The notes under the pieces: generated by a model
What the model was told of the DNA's origin: nothing
What the model saw: the letters and a program-made list of their open reading frames with translations, nothing else
Databases searched by the model: none
Position numbers and translations under genes: made by a program
NCBI GenBank assembly: GCA_016110215.1
Contig: JADWQD010000003.1
Location: 3,162,001 to 3,226,000 of the forward strand
Source of the DNA: Capronia americana
Lineage: Eukaryota; Ascomycota; Eurotiomycetes; Chaetothyriales; Herpotrichiellaceae
Direction: 5' to 3'
Length of the DNA: 64,000 bases
Shown: positions 23,730 through 36,500 of the stretch, in pieces
How positions within the stretch are numbered: the stretch's first letter is position 1
How the letters are laid out: every line of letters starts with the position of its first letter

Positions 23730-24977
23730 CTACCGATCCTTCTCTAGTATTTTCTTCCTCTCCTTGGCTTTCTTCTCCGCGCTCTGCACGAAGGCCTCGG
23801 CGGCAATGCCACCAAAGACCAGCCCGACGCCCAACCACTGGCCCCCGCCCAGTCGATGCCCGAACCACAGAACACTGAGCAACATGGTCAGCATCTTCCT
23901 CGTGACCGTGACCGTCACGAGAAGCAAGCTGGAGAAGCGCTCCAGCGTGGCATAGATGAACAGCTGGCCGATGGCCCCGCACGCGCAGAAGGCCAGTACG
24001 TCCTTCACGACGGGCGGGTGGCGGCCGAGGAAGGCGACCGCCTGGCTCAGCTCGTTCGTGTCGGTCTGGATGAACCGCGGGAGCAGCGTCGGGGGAATAG
24101 ACGGCGTCAGCAGGAGGTAGGCGGCCATGAGGAGCGTGCCCAGCAGGTTGAGGACGACCATCATCTGCGGCCCGCTCGTCCTCCCGTACCGGCGCGGGGA
24201 CTGGAAAATGTGGTCTTGCACCGTGTTTGTCAGGCCGTCGAACAGCAGGTTGATCCCCAGGAGACTCAGCCCGTAGAGGCTGGACGACTGCGTCGCGCGC
24301 GCCTTGCCGGCCTTGGGGGGATGGTAGAGTGTGAAGAGGGCGACGCCGGCAGTCACGGCCAGCACGATCATGTATTTGGACAGGGGGTATCGCTTGCGGA
24401 ACAGCGTGACGTGCAGCGCCATGACCGGCAGGAGCTTGCACGACTTCGCCAGCACGAAGGTCAGGTAGTCGACGTGTGCGAGGCTGGCGTAGCCGAACGG
24501 CGAGGCGAGGGTTGTGGTCAATGTGACGAGTAATAAGGGGAGTAGCGCGGTCCGGGACGGGAGGATCTCGAATGATTTTGCGCCCGTCTTGTAGAGAAGG
24601 TAGAGGCTCCCGCTCGTGAAGGCAAAGGACGATTGGATCGTGTTGAGCACGATCGGGAAGCGAAAGTATTCATGCTGGGGTTGCGCCGCGCCGGCCGCCG
24701 TGAGAGGGTATGGCGTTGTGGTGATGCGTTCTTGCAGGACGCCCCAGGTCAGGAACGAGGCGTAGATGCCGCCGACGCAGACAACGAGGGTGAGGAGGCC
24801 CGGCTGCGTGGAATGTGTTTGTGCCTGTGTGTGAGGCCGTGAAGGGGATTTGGTAGACGGAGAGTCTATGTGGCCGTTGCTGTACACTGCGCGATGTTTG
24901 GGCGCATCCGAGGGGGTCTGCATGATTTCGCCCGAGTTGATGCGTTGCATGGGCGTGATCTGTTTTCGACGCGCCAT
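23730..24977 (-). CDS. HUT1: Hut1/SLC35B1-type nucleotide-sugar transporter of the ER
   Basis: A single exon gives 415 residues from the ATG at 24977 (MARRKQITPMQR); the frame stays open upstream, but that part looks like leader. About ten hydrophobic segments follow a polar N-terminal 70 residues. Family motifs are clear: GIYASFLTWGVLQERITTTPY near residue 80, FGYASLAHVDYLTFVLAKSCKLLPVM, GLTNTVQDHIF, GAIGQLFIYATLERFSSLLLVTVTVTRKMLTMLLSVLWFGH, and a lysine-rich C terminus typical of ER retrieval. The family moves UDP-sugars, or exchanges ATP and ADP, across the ER membrane. Neighbours show no functional link. Confidence 0.93.
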   Translation of the reverse strand: MARRKQITPMQRINSGEIMQTPSDAPKHRAVYSNGHIDSPSTKSPSRPHTQAQTHSTQPGLLTLVVCVGGIYASFLTWGVLQERITTTPYPLTAAGAAQPQHEYFRFPIVLNTIQSSFAFTSGSLYLLYKTGAKSFEILPSRTALLPLLLVTLTTTLASPFGYASLAHVDYLTFVLAKSCKLLPVMALHVTLFRKRYPLSKYMIVLAVTAGVALFTLYHPPKAGKARATQSSSLYGLSLLGINLLFDGLTNTVQDHIFQSPRRYGRTSGPQMMVVLNLLGTLLMAAYLLLTPSIPPTLLPRFIQTDTNELSQAVAFLGRHPPVVKDVLAFCACGAIGQLFIYATLERFSSLLLVTVTVTRKMLTMLLSVLWFGHRLGGGQWLGVGLVFGGIAAEAFVQSAEKKAKERKKILEKDR

Positions 24978-25658
24978 TTGTACGGTAGTAGGGAGACTCA
25001 ATGAGCGACTAGAGTGAGGGTAAAGATTGTACACGCTGTGTAGCGACCGGCAGGCGGTGATCGTGTGAGGTGGCCTCAAGTGCGTCGGAGTGGGAGGCTG
25101 ATTGTTCATTCAGCCCTACAGACTACAGTGGTGTCCGCGACAGCAACTCCGAAAAAGTAGGTCGACGCGAAGTGCGTGCCATGTCTGGTCTACGTCTGCT
25201 ATTAGAGAAGGAGAGCAGGTCTCTACCTTTTTGAACCACAATCAAAGCCCTGCGTTGGGCTTGCAAGCTCCGACATGGATGATCGAGAGCGGACCTGAAT
25301 ACCGCGCAGTCTACCTGGCTTCAGAGGGAAGATATGATGTCCGCTTAGGGTTCTTGGGCCCGCGAGACGCATTCTCACAATGTTCTGAGGAACCACGGGT
25401 CTTGGTAATTGCAGAGGCGTCGTTGGGATGACAAGATCGGGGGATGGAGGAAGGAGAAAGAGCAATGCAAATTGACTGGGCTGGTTCCTTGATTCGCAAC
25501 CCCTACATCATGACTGGCATCTATCTCAGCATCAAGGTTGTTAGCCGCCATACTGAGGGTCACTATTTAAGACTACTCAGAGACCACTGCAGGACTCGAT
25601 CGGTTCGACGTCAAAGGCCACGGCTAACAGTCCATGAAGTTGTCTTCGCATTCTATTT
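24978..25658. other. HUT1 promoter and GPATCH1 3' region
   Basis: No gene is recognised; frames here are short and lack support. Confidence 0.5.
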
Positions 25659-27876
25659 TCAATCGTCCTCATCATCGCTACCAAAGATGGCTTTGAAAAC
25701 AGCCTGACCAGGTCTCTGTTGTTCCAAAGCCTCATTTCTGTCAGGATCCATTACGCCGAGCTCGTCCTTCTGAATAGGGGGACTTGGTTGTTGATCGACT
25801 CGCGCTTCTGCACTCGTTTGATTGACCTCGGATGTCTCGTCATGCTGGTATCCCGCAGATGCAAAAGACCGAAACTGTGTTGCGGCAAAGTCTGGCTCTG
25901 GAGCCCCAGATGGACGTCCGTTTCGAGGTTCGGCATCACCCGACGCCGCGTGCGTCGGCATAGAGACACCAAACCTCTTGCATAGCAGCCTCGACGGATA
26001 GAAGTTGACGATGGACCGCGTCATGGGACCAAACATTCCGAGTTTGGCGGCTGCTTCTGCTGGATCTTGCGGCTTTCCTTTAGCTTTGCTCAAGAGCGAG
26101 CCTACAGCAGCCTCGCCAGACGTCTCGCCCTGGCCATGTGGAAGATTGGTGGAAGAGGTAAAGCGGCTGGCCATCAATCCACTAATCGGCTTGAAGACCT
26201 CTGCTGCCCTAGCGAATTCCTGCATCTCGAGGACCCAGTCGTCTTTCTTCATGTGATCGGCGCGAGGAGGTATGTCCTCTTTTGATCTCAGCCCAGCTTG
26301 GATTTCAAGGTATGTTCGGTACCTAGATCTTTTGTTCTCGTCTTCGGCATATGGCATCCAGCCACCCACCCCTCGATTAAGAGCTTGCTGAGCCACTTCC
26401 TGCTCGAGTCTGGGTACAAGGCTTTGCAGCTTCTCCGTGGGCGATTTTGGAGATTCGTGTCCAGCCGGAGCAGACTCGTTGCCAGCTGCTGGGAGATTCT
26501 GGCGCCCCGACGCCGCAGCCAGTCGGTCACGGGCTGCGGGTGTCAAGAAGTCAAAGACTGATTTGCCCGGAAGTTGCGATTCACCCAGGAGTGATGCTCG
26601 TGCCTTCGCACTCAGAAGGGAAGCCTTGGCTGCTTCAGTTGTTGAGATGAAGTCTGAATTTGGATCTGTCGCCATTTCTGACGAAAGCGATGATTTCCAT
26701 GCCGTTGGTACTTCTACTGGTTTGTACCTCTCCTCCTGCAGAGTCATCCTGCCCAGTGAATCGAGCTCATCTGCGAGCACGAATCCATCTGGGGGCAATC
26801 GGCCATCGTGGCATTTTCTTAGGGCTCCCTTCAGACTGGCGAGCCTTTTTGAGATAAATGTTGGTTTAGTTTGGAGGAGAGGATTGGCGGAGCTTGCCAG
26901 AGGTTTTGGTTTTGTCTTGACCTTTTTATTATCGCCGATGCTTTTGTTATAAGAGATCTTCGGCCCCATCGAGTACGGATCATCGTCCTCAGAACCGTCG
27001 TCGTTTAGGACGCCGACACCGAACCCAGTTCTCTTTGTCGTTGAGGCTGGCTTTTTCTTTGCAGCAAAGAGCGGACCGACGTCGTCCTCATCTGACAAAC
27101 GTCCACTGGGTGCAGGTCTGCGGGTTCTGCTTTTCCCATTTGTCGAGTCTTCCTTCTCTTGCAGCTCTCCTTCGTAGCCCAGGCCTTTATAGTCGGTCTT
27201 CCGGGTGAAAGAAATCACCTGTGCATCATCTGGAGCAAAAAGATGGGTCTCTCCGGTCTCTTCGCAATCTTCATCTTCACCTAACCTTGCTGCTCTTCTG
27301 ACTCGGGGCCCAATGCCGTTTCCCTTTCGCCACCCCATCTTCTGCAGCAATCTCGAGCCAATGGTCTCGCCCATTGGTCGGAATATGTCAATGGCGGCAG
27401 TTTTGCGCACAATATCATGCTCTGTGCCAAAGCCTGCGAACTCTTTGGATGTATCCAGTGCGCGCGACTCCTCCGCCTCCCGGATGTCTTCCTCGTCCAT
27501 AAAATCTTCTGGCCTCTGTTGGGGAGCCTTCTGGCCGTCCGCCGCACGGCTCTGCCGCGATGAGACAAAGGTGGAAGGCGCCCAACCTTCCTTAGACCCT
27601 ACAGTGTTATAATATCTGCGTCCACCATTTTAGCCATTGTGCTCCTGAAACGTATGCTCCGAGTGCTCACCCGGCGCTGAAGCCTCCCGTGAAGGCGCCG
27701 TGCAAGCGTTTTCGCCCTCGTTCGTCTGTGACCTCCTGCTTCCATACCGGAACAAACGAACCGTCATCACGAATATGTTCATCTAAAGGTGGCAGTGGTG
27801 TGCCGTAAAGGACGAAGGGGGAGGCTTGCTTCTGTAAATCAGCCTCGAACGCCCGCCGTGATCGCTTGAAAGCCAT
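25659..27876 (-). CDS. GPATCH1: GPATCH1-like G-patch splicing protein
   Basis: Exons 27876-27671 and 27615-25659 give 720 residues. The N terminus MAFKRSRRAFEADLQKQASPFVLYGTPLPP with GSFVPVWKQEV and RLHGAFTGGFSAGYYNTVGSKEGW is the DUF1604 region of the GPATCH1/TOUGH family. The adjoining EDFMDEEDI and then GFGTEHDIV follow. A G-patch lies near residues 135-160 (GSRLLQKMGWRKGNGIGPR). Later parts are charged and disordered, with conserved islands such as PPDGFVLADE, KSVFDFLTPAARDRLA and FGPMTRSIVNFYPSRLLCKRF. Such proteins join the spliceosome in the nucleus and probably activate a DEAH helicase through the G-patch. Divergent from KIN1, with 917 bp between starts. Confidence 0.9.
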
Positions 27877-28793
27877 GTTGCGAGAGGGTCAAATCCTGTG
27901 GTTGAGGGAATCATGGGTGGCTAGAAACCTCGGCGCCGCAGCGGCGGTACTTTTAAATTCGAGTACGTAGTAGTGCAGCCTTGCCCCGATCGATGAGGCT
28001 GTGAAGACGCCTATTGAGTTTTCCTCTGGTACCTGAGGCACTGGCCGGGCGGCGTCACCTGCGGGGCATCCTCGAAGGGAGCTAAATCCCGCATGCGCTA
28101 ATCAGATCACCGGGAGCGCCTCCTGAGCCCTAACTAAGTAAGCAACAAGGCCAACCCAACCAGCAGGCCAGTGTGGCCTTGTCGAGGTTCGCTGTGAAGC
28201 CTGGAAGTTTGGCGGGAGCCGCTTCTGGTTCCCCTCATGTGAGTTTGTCAGGTTCTTCGAGCAGCCTGCAACTTATCAATCAACGCGAAACTCAAGGGTG
28301 ATTCCAATTTTCGTGGCAGGGATTCCAAGCACTTGAAACACAGCACCAGTAACTGCCCGAATCATCAATCTCATTCGATCCGCGACATTAGATCGAGTTC
28401 TGTTGTTGGCCGGCCGCCGCCCCATCTGATCTGCCTTGGACCTCACCTCACCTTACCGAGCTGGTGTCATCTCACTGCCTTTTCGTCCACCTGCTCTCTC
28501 ATGCAACGACCCGATGATACTACTAATCGCGACGCCTCCTCTTCGGCATAGTCTCCTGACTGTCTTCCATCAGCATCGCCGGCGATAACATCAGTACAAT
28601 TGCAGACTGCACCCCACGCGCAGGGAAGCCTTGCGGGTGCAAAGCCCAGCAGGTTGCGTAGCCTGTTGCGTCCGTGCAGTCCTTCACCACCGCCCCGAAT
28701 TCCTGCCGCAACCGTAACACTCGGTCTGAGCTCTGATCAACCATCCGAACTCGGTGAACGACCATCAATCGTCGATCTACGTCGGCCGATACG
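27877..28793. promoter_or_regulatory. Divergent GPATCH1/KIN1 promoter with a possible uORF
   Basis: This region separates two divergent starts. If the KIN1 transcript begins upstream of 28500, it carries a complete 16-codon upstream frame at 28501-28551 (MQRPDDTTNRDASSSA then TAG). The KIN1-proximal 250 bp are rich in CCACC/CGCC. No coding gene is evident. Confidence 0.4.
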
Positions 28794-31700
28794 ATGGCTA
28801 CAGCAGCATCACAGCAATCGCCCTCCGTGGTGCGCAGTCATTCAAGCTCACGCAATCCGCCCTCCTCCTATGCTCCCGTGTCGCCGTCACAGCCTGCAAG
28901 GGCGCGATCCACAAACACCAGACCGTCGAACCACACAAGGACAAGCTCTCGAACGTACGAAACTCCTCCTCAGTCGAACCCCGCCGCTCTTGTGAACGTG
29001 GCTCGAAGAGATTTCGAGCAGTCCAATGTCGCAACTATGCCTTCTTCCCGGCGTAGCAGCTCTCGCGATGGACGAGGGGATCACCAAACAGATTCAGCAT
29101 CGCATGGGAGATCCTCATCTCGCCCTGGATCTCGCCGTGGTAGTCAGGACATGACCGCGCCTACCACCGTAGCGGCGAACGGCACCTCTGCACATCCTCC
29201 CCCTCCCAGCGCGCACTCCAGAAGCGAGGCACACCCTTCACAAGCTCACCCCCCTGTAGGACGGAGGCGCACATCGATCACATGCCAGACAGGAACTTGG
29301 ACATTGGGCAAAACTATAGGCCAAGGGAGCATGGGCAAAGTCAAGCTGGCGAAGAATATTGAGACTGGAGAGCAAGCAGCCATCAAGATCGTCCCACGAC
29401 AAACTGCCGATGACCAGGGAAACCCGAAGGATGAACGCGCAGACCGCTCAAAGGAGATTCGGACGGCAAGAGAGGCAGCCATGGTGTCCTTGCTCTCGCA
29501 CCCTTACGTTTGCGGAATGATTGACGTGCAGAGGACCAACTACCACTGGTACATGCTTTTCGAGTATGTCAATGGTGGTCAAATGTTAGACTACATCATT
29601 GCGCATGGGCGGCTTAAGGAGAAGCAAGCCCGGAAATTCGCTCGCCAAATCGCCAGTGCCCTCGACTATTGCCATCGAAACAGCATCGTTCATCGAGATC
29701 TCAAGATTGAAAACATCCTGATCAGCAAGACTGGTGACATTAAGATCATCGACTTCGGTCTTAGCAACCTTTATTCCCCACGATCTCTTCTCAAAACGTT
29801 TTGCGGGAGTCTGTATTTTGCGGCGCCGGAGTTGTTGCAAGCACGTCAGTATACTGGACCTGAAGTCGACGTCTGGAGTTTCGGCATTGTTCTCTATGTT
29901 CTTGTCTGCGGTAAAGTTCCGTTCGACGATCAAAGCATGCCTCAGTTGCATGCCAAAATCAAAAGGGGCGTGGTGGACTACCCTCAATGGCTGACGGCTG
30001 GTATGGTGAAATCATGCCCATTAATAGCACAAGTGTACTGACGGCTTCTAGAATGCAAGAATATCATTTCTCGCATGCTTGTTGTGGACCCTCGAGACCG
30101 AGCAAGTCTTCAAGAAATCATGAATCACCCATGGATGACGAAAGGGTTTAACGGACCGCCAGACAACTGTCTACCTCACAGGGAGCCTCTACAGCTACCT
30201 CTCGATCCTGAGGTCATTGAAAAAATGCAAGGCTTCGATTTTGGATCATCCGCATACATCACCGAACAGCTGACTCGAATAATCGAATCAGAAGACTATC
30301 AGAACGTGGTACGCAAAAGTGCCAAAGAAGACTACAGCCACGTCTCCAGCACTGGTGAGAAAAAACGTGGCGTATTCGACTTCTACAAGCGACGGAACTC
30401 GATCAGTCGCGAAGGGCTCACAGGTCCTTCATCGGAGGCCATTCGTGGGTATGATCCTATCAACGCTTACAGCCCACTGATCTCTATATATTACCTGGCC
30501 CGCGAGAAACGCGATCGGGAACGACAGCAATTGAACCCCGGTGCTACAGCCATGCCAATGACCGAAAAGGAGTCTCCGCTTAAGTTACCTGGGCTTCCCA
30601 CTCCAGAAGCGGCGCATACAAACACATTCGCGCCGGAGATGCCTGGGGAGAAGGCTACAGGTGGGCGAGCCAGGCCACGGGCTCGAACGAATGGCGAAGA
30701 TGACACTGCTCATGGCGGAAAGACACTTGAGGTGCCGGAGAAGAAGCATCCTCCCAGTGCAACCTCTCCGACAGCAATTCCACAGCCGGAGCAGCCGGCG
30801 AAGCGTGAGGGAACCGCTCTAGGCCTTTTGCGAAGATTCAGTACTCGACGCTATCGTGATCGGGACATAGAGCGGCCACAGCCACCCCCATCTCTGAACA
30901 TTCAACCTCCAGTAGATTCAGCTGCACCTCCACGCAAATCTTTTTCAGTTCGACGATCTAGGAGAAGAGATCCCAGCCCATCAACGCATCATGCAGGAGG
31001 CAGCCAACCTCAGCACGAAGGATTACTCAGTGCTAGCGGAGGGCTGTCGCGAGCTGGAAAATTCTTGGGAAGATCGACCAGCGTAAATTCAGCAGAATAT
31101 CGCCCTCGGCGTGTCTTGCAAAGAGCAACGTCTGGGAACGAGTCTCCTATGCTGGCTCCTGAGCCGCCGCCAACTAGTGGATCCGACCAGTCGAGTCTAC
31201 ATGCTAGTCGACCCGACAGAGGCGTAGAGCTTACCGACAAACCCGCACCGAACGCAAGCCCGATGACCACTCCACGAACCCCAAACACTACTCGGACAAA
31301 ATCTTTGGGTCACGCCCGGCAGGAAAGCATTCAAGCTCGACGTCGTCGTCATGAAGAGCGACGAGCAGAGGCTAATGTTCCTGAAGAGACTGATGCAGAC
31401 CTGCGCGGCGACGACGCAGACGGGCCAGACACACCGGCCATTCCTGATACTCCTGGGACAGAAATATCCAAACCAGCAAGTCTCAAGGGCTTATTCTCGA
31501 CTTCCACTACCAGCAGCAAGCCGCCGGAGTTCATCAGGCACGATATTATTCGGGTGCTGAATCAGCTAGGAGTGCAGTACACTGTGATCAAAGGTGGATT
31601 TTCTTGCCGGCACGCACCAAGCATCAACCTCGATGGCGTCAGAGACACGGCGGGGCCGCTTGATGACGAGAAAAGTGGCCGCGTTACGAGTGCACATCAA

Positions 31701-32048
31701 CGACGAATTTCTTTCGGTGGAGCCTTTCGAGGCAAGGACAGAGAAGATATCAGGGAGGACAGGCTGGTAGCTCGACACCATACGAGAAGGAGACAGCCTG
31801 ATCAGAGTTTCGTGTCTGAGGGGTCGGACGAATATGTGCAAACCCGAGGGCCGGAAGGCCATGACAATGGCGCAACAAGGACTCGAGTGCAAGAAGACAG
31901 CGGCGAACGTCTCGTGCTGAAGTTCGAGATTGCCATTGTGAAGATCCCTCTCCTTTCGCTACATGGCATCCAGTTCAAGAAAGTGCAGGGAGGTATGAAC
32001 CAGTACCGATCCATGACCTCGGCCATTCTCAACGCTTTGAGATTGTGA
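28794..32048 (+). CDS. KIN1: Kin1/Kin2-type (MARK/PAR-1) protein kinase
   Basis: Exons 28794-30000 and 30052-32048 give 1067 residues. After a serine-rich disordered N terminus the kinase domain starts near residue 166: GKTIGQGSMGKVKLAKN (glycine loop), AIKI lysine, IVHRDLKIENIL (catalytic loop, about 298) and IIDFGLSNLY. The activation segment ends LKTFCGSLYFAAPELL. The 51-bp intron falls within the last kinase helices. HPWMTKGFNGPPDNCLPHR follows, as in Kin1. A long basic and serine-rich linker leads to a KA1-type membrane-binding domain at the end (VLKFEIAIVKIPLLSLHGIQFKKVQG). The family works at the cortex in polarity and exocytosis, and Kin1/Kin2 have also been tied to HAC1 mRNA processing. 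Start: the first ATG in good context, shared with homologues rich in S and P. Confidence 0.95.
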
Positions 32049-33599
32049 TACGAGCTACACCACGATTTTCTTTGTTGCAGCATTACTGGGTTGGAATGAT
32101 GAAAGCAGATTGCGACAGCATGGATGGAGCGAGCACGAGCTGCATGAGCGACGGTCGGCAACACGGAGAGACTGCTGGCCAGTGACCGGAGGGCTCCATT
32201 TACCAAATCATCAAGTGCAAGGTACCATACTAGTAGCAGAGGCAGGAAACGCAGTGCTTTTCCACTCAGACATTGCTACCCTCGCAGGAATCGTAATGTG
32301 TAATAACAATCGCTATCTCCTTGCCATGTTCCATTCCGGACCCTTTCGGCCTGGCCCATAGTCTTGAGGTTTGATTACCATTCGTTGGCGTCGGCGGGGA
32401 AGACGGGAAGCGATCGACGGCTTCGGAATTTGCACACAGTTGCCAAATAAGACGTGACTCGGAGAAGAGCCGTAGGACAGATTGACAGAATAAAATGGTA
32501 AGACTGGTTTCAGACATATCGTCTTGCGATGACAAGAATAAGACCATCATCATCTACTGCTTATGCCCGTAGCCCAGGAAATACAAAGGTAATAATAACA
32601 ACCCGACTGAGACACTCTGGGATGACTGTCCTTCGCAGCGACCGAGACATCTTTGCATCTTGTAACATGGGGTCCACGGGCATTGCGCCTGTGCTTCAGA
32701 TTGGATCTGAGATCCAAGTCGGCCACTTGCTAGCAAACTTTACCCATTGCTGCCGTCGTTTGAGGCGGGCCGGCGGCGCCTCGTCCCAAATCCAGCCTTT
32801 GTTCGGTTGGTTCATCAGGTAGAAAGCATTGATGAAGAAAGCGATGTAGAAGGACTTCCAGGGTCAAAAGGCAAGGGCCGTGTGCCCGCGCGCCCGATCG
32901 AGGCTTCTTTAGTGCTAGCTAGGCGCGACTGGCCACTCACAATGGGCGGTGCTGCTGAATCCCTCCAGAAATCCAGAACCCACACCTGGCAGTCGGGGAA
33001 GCAGGTCGTCAAACCGAGCCTGAAGCGGATTTTGCGCCTAGCAAGCCTCAAACAAACCTCACTTGGACAAGTCAATCGCAACCGCAAACTACAACCACAA
33101 CCTCGTCGGGTCTCCCTCTCTTCATCCTCTCCATCTCGCCTGTGCATTGCAGATTCTGTCACCCGGCCATTGCTGCATTTTTCCTTCACATTCCAAGGAC
33201 AGACTCCAAGTAATCGCCTTGCTAGTCGATTCCCCTCCTTTTAATTTAGTCGAGGTGGTTCGAGGTTTCTGGGCCAGTGGCTCGGTCCCGCAACTGTGAC
33301 CGCGGCCAGTGCCTGCCGCTTTGCCCTTCTCGCCAGCTTTCCTTCCTGGGGCCCCTTCACACCTCACCCTTCAACTTTTTCTAGAGGCTCGTGCTGCCAC
33401 TGCCACGACCCTTCTCCTCGACTGAGACACTCAGACCTCTCTGTGGCTGTGTCTCTGCCATCCTTCCCCGTCCCGAATTTCAGAAGATCGCAAATAATCA
33501 CCACTACGAGCGCAGTCTGACTGGCCGGCTCCCGTCGATTCAGCTCGTTCCCCCGAGCACCTCCTGTGCGACGTGGACAGCATCCAACAAGGCCAGCTC
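32049..33599. other. Long spacer and PBP1 leader
   Basis: The first half is the 3' side of KIN1. From about 33060 the strand is pyrimidine-rich with short CTC/TCC runs, like a long fungal 5' leader. Open frames on both strands are short and motif-free. Confidence 0.5.
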
Positions 33600-36500
33600 A
33601 TGGCCTCTGCCGCCAGCATACCTTCGACGAATCTGAATAATAGTCTCAATTCTCCACAAAATAATGGTTTGGGCAGAAACACAATGAGATCCAGTAGCAA
33701 CCAGAAGGCTATGGATGCAGGGCGCAAGCAGAGTCCCGGTGGAGGTGACGGGGTTTCAAGGTACGACAAACTGCGTTCTCAGTCTTCCCTGCTACGCCCT
33801 GCATGCTCAATCGTTTCCGCAACGTTTGGAGATTCTTATTGATGAGGTGCAATGCAACAACCGTCGCCATGCCCATGTGCAATCTTTCTTGCAGGTCTTC
33901 TGCTAACCCACGATTGACAGGCGACCAACTCAGAAGGCCTGGGGCCTCAACTCGAATGCATCCCAGCAACGAGGCTCAATGGCTTCCCAGCAGAATGGAC
34001 ACACCCCTCAATCCAGAAGCACAAATGCGTTACGGCCCAGTGCTGCGCAGAAGGAGGCGGGCATCACAGACAAACAGACACATGAGCGGCTGGTGTTTCT
34101 TTTCGGGGCAGCTATAGTATACATAACCCATCGTCACCAAATGCTGCGGCGTCAACTGACACTTGCTGCAGGGCTTGAATATTGTCGTCACGTCCAAGTC
34201 GGGAGAGAAGTTCGAAGGTCTGTTGTCTGGCTCGAGCCTCACTCCTGCCAACTCGAGGATTGCCCTGAAGATGGTCAGAAAAGTACACCCGGTAACCGGG
34301 GGAAATATCAATGGCGTTGCACCTCGGGAAGCGGCCTTAGTTGGCTTGAGTCCGGAGTATGCAATGAACTTTGACTTGAGGGACCTGGCCGACATGACCA
34401 TTGCCGAATTCACTCTTCCAGAAGCTGGAAAACTTTCAAATGGTACATACCGCCGCTATTGCGAGTCAGTTCAGACTAACAGTATTATCGCAGGTGCCTC
34501 TTCGTCCTTCCAGACTGATACAGATATCTCCGGTAACCAGACACGCGGCGAACGTGAACTCAAGAGATGGGTCCCCGAAGGACCAGACACCACGGACTAC
34601 TCTCTCGAATCGAACAGTGCGGGCACGTGGGATCAATTCGCTACGAACTCGCAGCTGTTTGGCGCTAAGAGCACCTATGATGAGAACTTGTACACTACCT
34701 CCATCGACCGGAGTGCACCGTCCTACAAACGCCGCGAAGCTGAAGCCGAGAGAATCGCTCGCGAGATTGAAGGCTCAACCTCAACAAATGCACACATCCG
34801 TGAGGAACGAGGTCAGGCTCCAGACAATGATGGAGAGGAGGAGGAAGAGAAGTATAGCGGCGTTCGCCGTGACGACAAGGTCTATCCACTTTTGGCTGTG
34901 GGCGGAGCCAATAAATACACCCCACCGGCGAGACGGGCTCCAACCGGACAAGCCACTGTGCCAGGCGCACCTGTTGATCCGGCGATCATATCTGCACAGA
35001 TCTCTCGACCAGATCCTGTGGTTCCCACAGAGAAACCAAAGCAAGACAGGGAGGTCGATGGGGTTTCTGAGAACACTCCGCCTTCCGCGGAGAAACCTAT
35101 CTCTGAACCGAACGGCACGGCGCCTCCAAAACCATCCACTACCGACAAGGTTGAGAGTCTTGTCACTCATCCCGCTCATGACAAGGCTGAACCCGCGAAT
35201 ATCGAGGCACCGCCCAGCACTAAAGTCGTCTCGCAAGGCCCCACCGAGAATGTAGAGGTCAAAGTCCTTCACCAGTTCCGTCAGTTCGCAGACACCGAGA
35301 GACAGCGAGTCATCGAGAGGAGAAAGGCTCAGCAGAACCAAGACCGCGCCGCCAAACTGAACGAACTCCTCCGGTTCTCAAAGACTTTCAAACTGAAGAC
35401 TCCGATTCCAAATGATTTAATTGGGATCCTTGCCAAGGACCCTGCTAAACAGGAGGCCATTGTTGAAAAGGCTCAGAAGGAATCGAGCGAATCAGTCGTC
35501 ACCACCACGGCCGCTGCCAAACCCGCTCCTTCCCAAGCCCCAATTACGAGCAACGTTGCTCGCAAATCCGATGTTCCACAACCTCAAGCATCTGTGCCCG
35601 ACCGACCAGTGTTCAATCGCGGTCGCGGGGGATACCTACAGGGCGGGCGGTCCGATCGAACTGTCGGTCAGCAACAACCACCTTACACAGGGCGAAATAA
35701 CAATGCCGCATTCAACCCAAGATTTGGTGCCCACCAGCAAGATCGAAAAGGAATCCAGCAGCCGCCTAGTATTCCGGCTCCAATTCCCATAATTGACGGC
35801 CGTGTGCCACCAACGGGGCCTATGGCTGATCAAAATGGAATGACCAGCCCGCAGAGATCCAACATGCACACTCCCAACTCCGCCATCTCAGGAAAATTCA
35901 ACCTGAATGTGAAAGCATCAGAGTTCCGTCCGACTGCGGCTACGTTCAATCCAGCTGCTTCGTCCCAGCCCCCTTCCAGTCCCGGCTCAACGCAGCGCGC
36001 GGGTTCTATTTCCAGGACTGCCTCGCCCTCGGTGTTTTTTGGCAATCGAAAGCCCAAACCGGCTTCGCAGAGACCGTCTATCACCAAATATTTCAACCCT
36101 ATTGCGCGCATGAAGCATGAATATACTCAAAAGAAGGCCGGGGAAGGTGCAAAGAGTGAGGAGACGCAGAAGGACTACAGCAACAATGGTGGCATCCCAT
36201 TTGCTTTCCAGACAGGACCTCGATGGACCGTCAAGCCTGAGAACGACCAAAAGACGTACGAGGAGGCATTCGACCAGCCCACGGCCCCTCCCGCCATCTC
36301 ACCGTCACAGAGCCGATCATCGTCAAGCCATCATATTCCATATGCCGGGCAAGGTATGGCGATTCCAAATGGTCCCGCCAATATTCCGCATATTTCGACA
36401 CCGCAGCACGTGCCACACGCTGGGCCCCAACAGTTTCAACATCAATACGAGGATGGCACTCATCGCATACAGTATGGAGCCGGGACCCCAGGCATGTATC

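Noticed and set aside
33573..33599. Nine-codon extension of PBP1 and similar upstream extensions of other genes
   Set aside because: The extension begins with GTG, which is not a normal nuclear start; the first ATG at 33600 is preferred.
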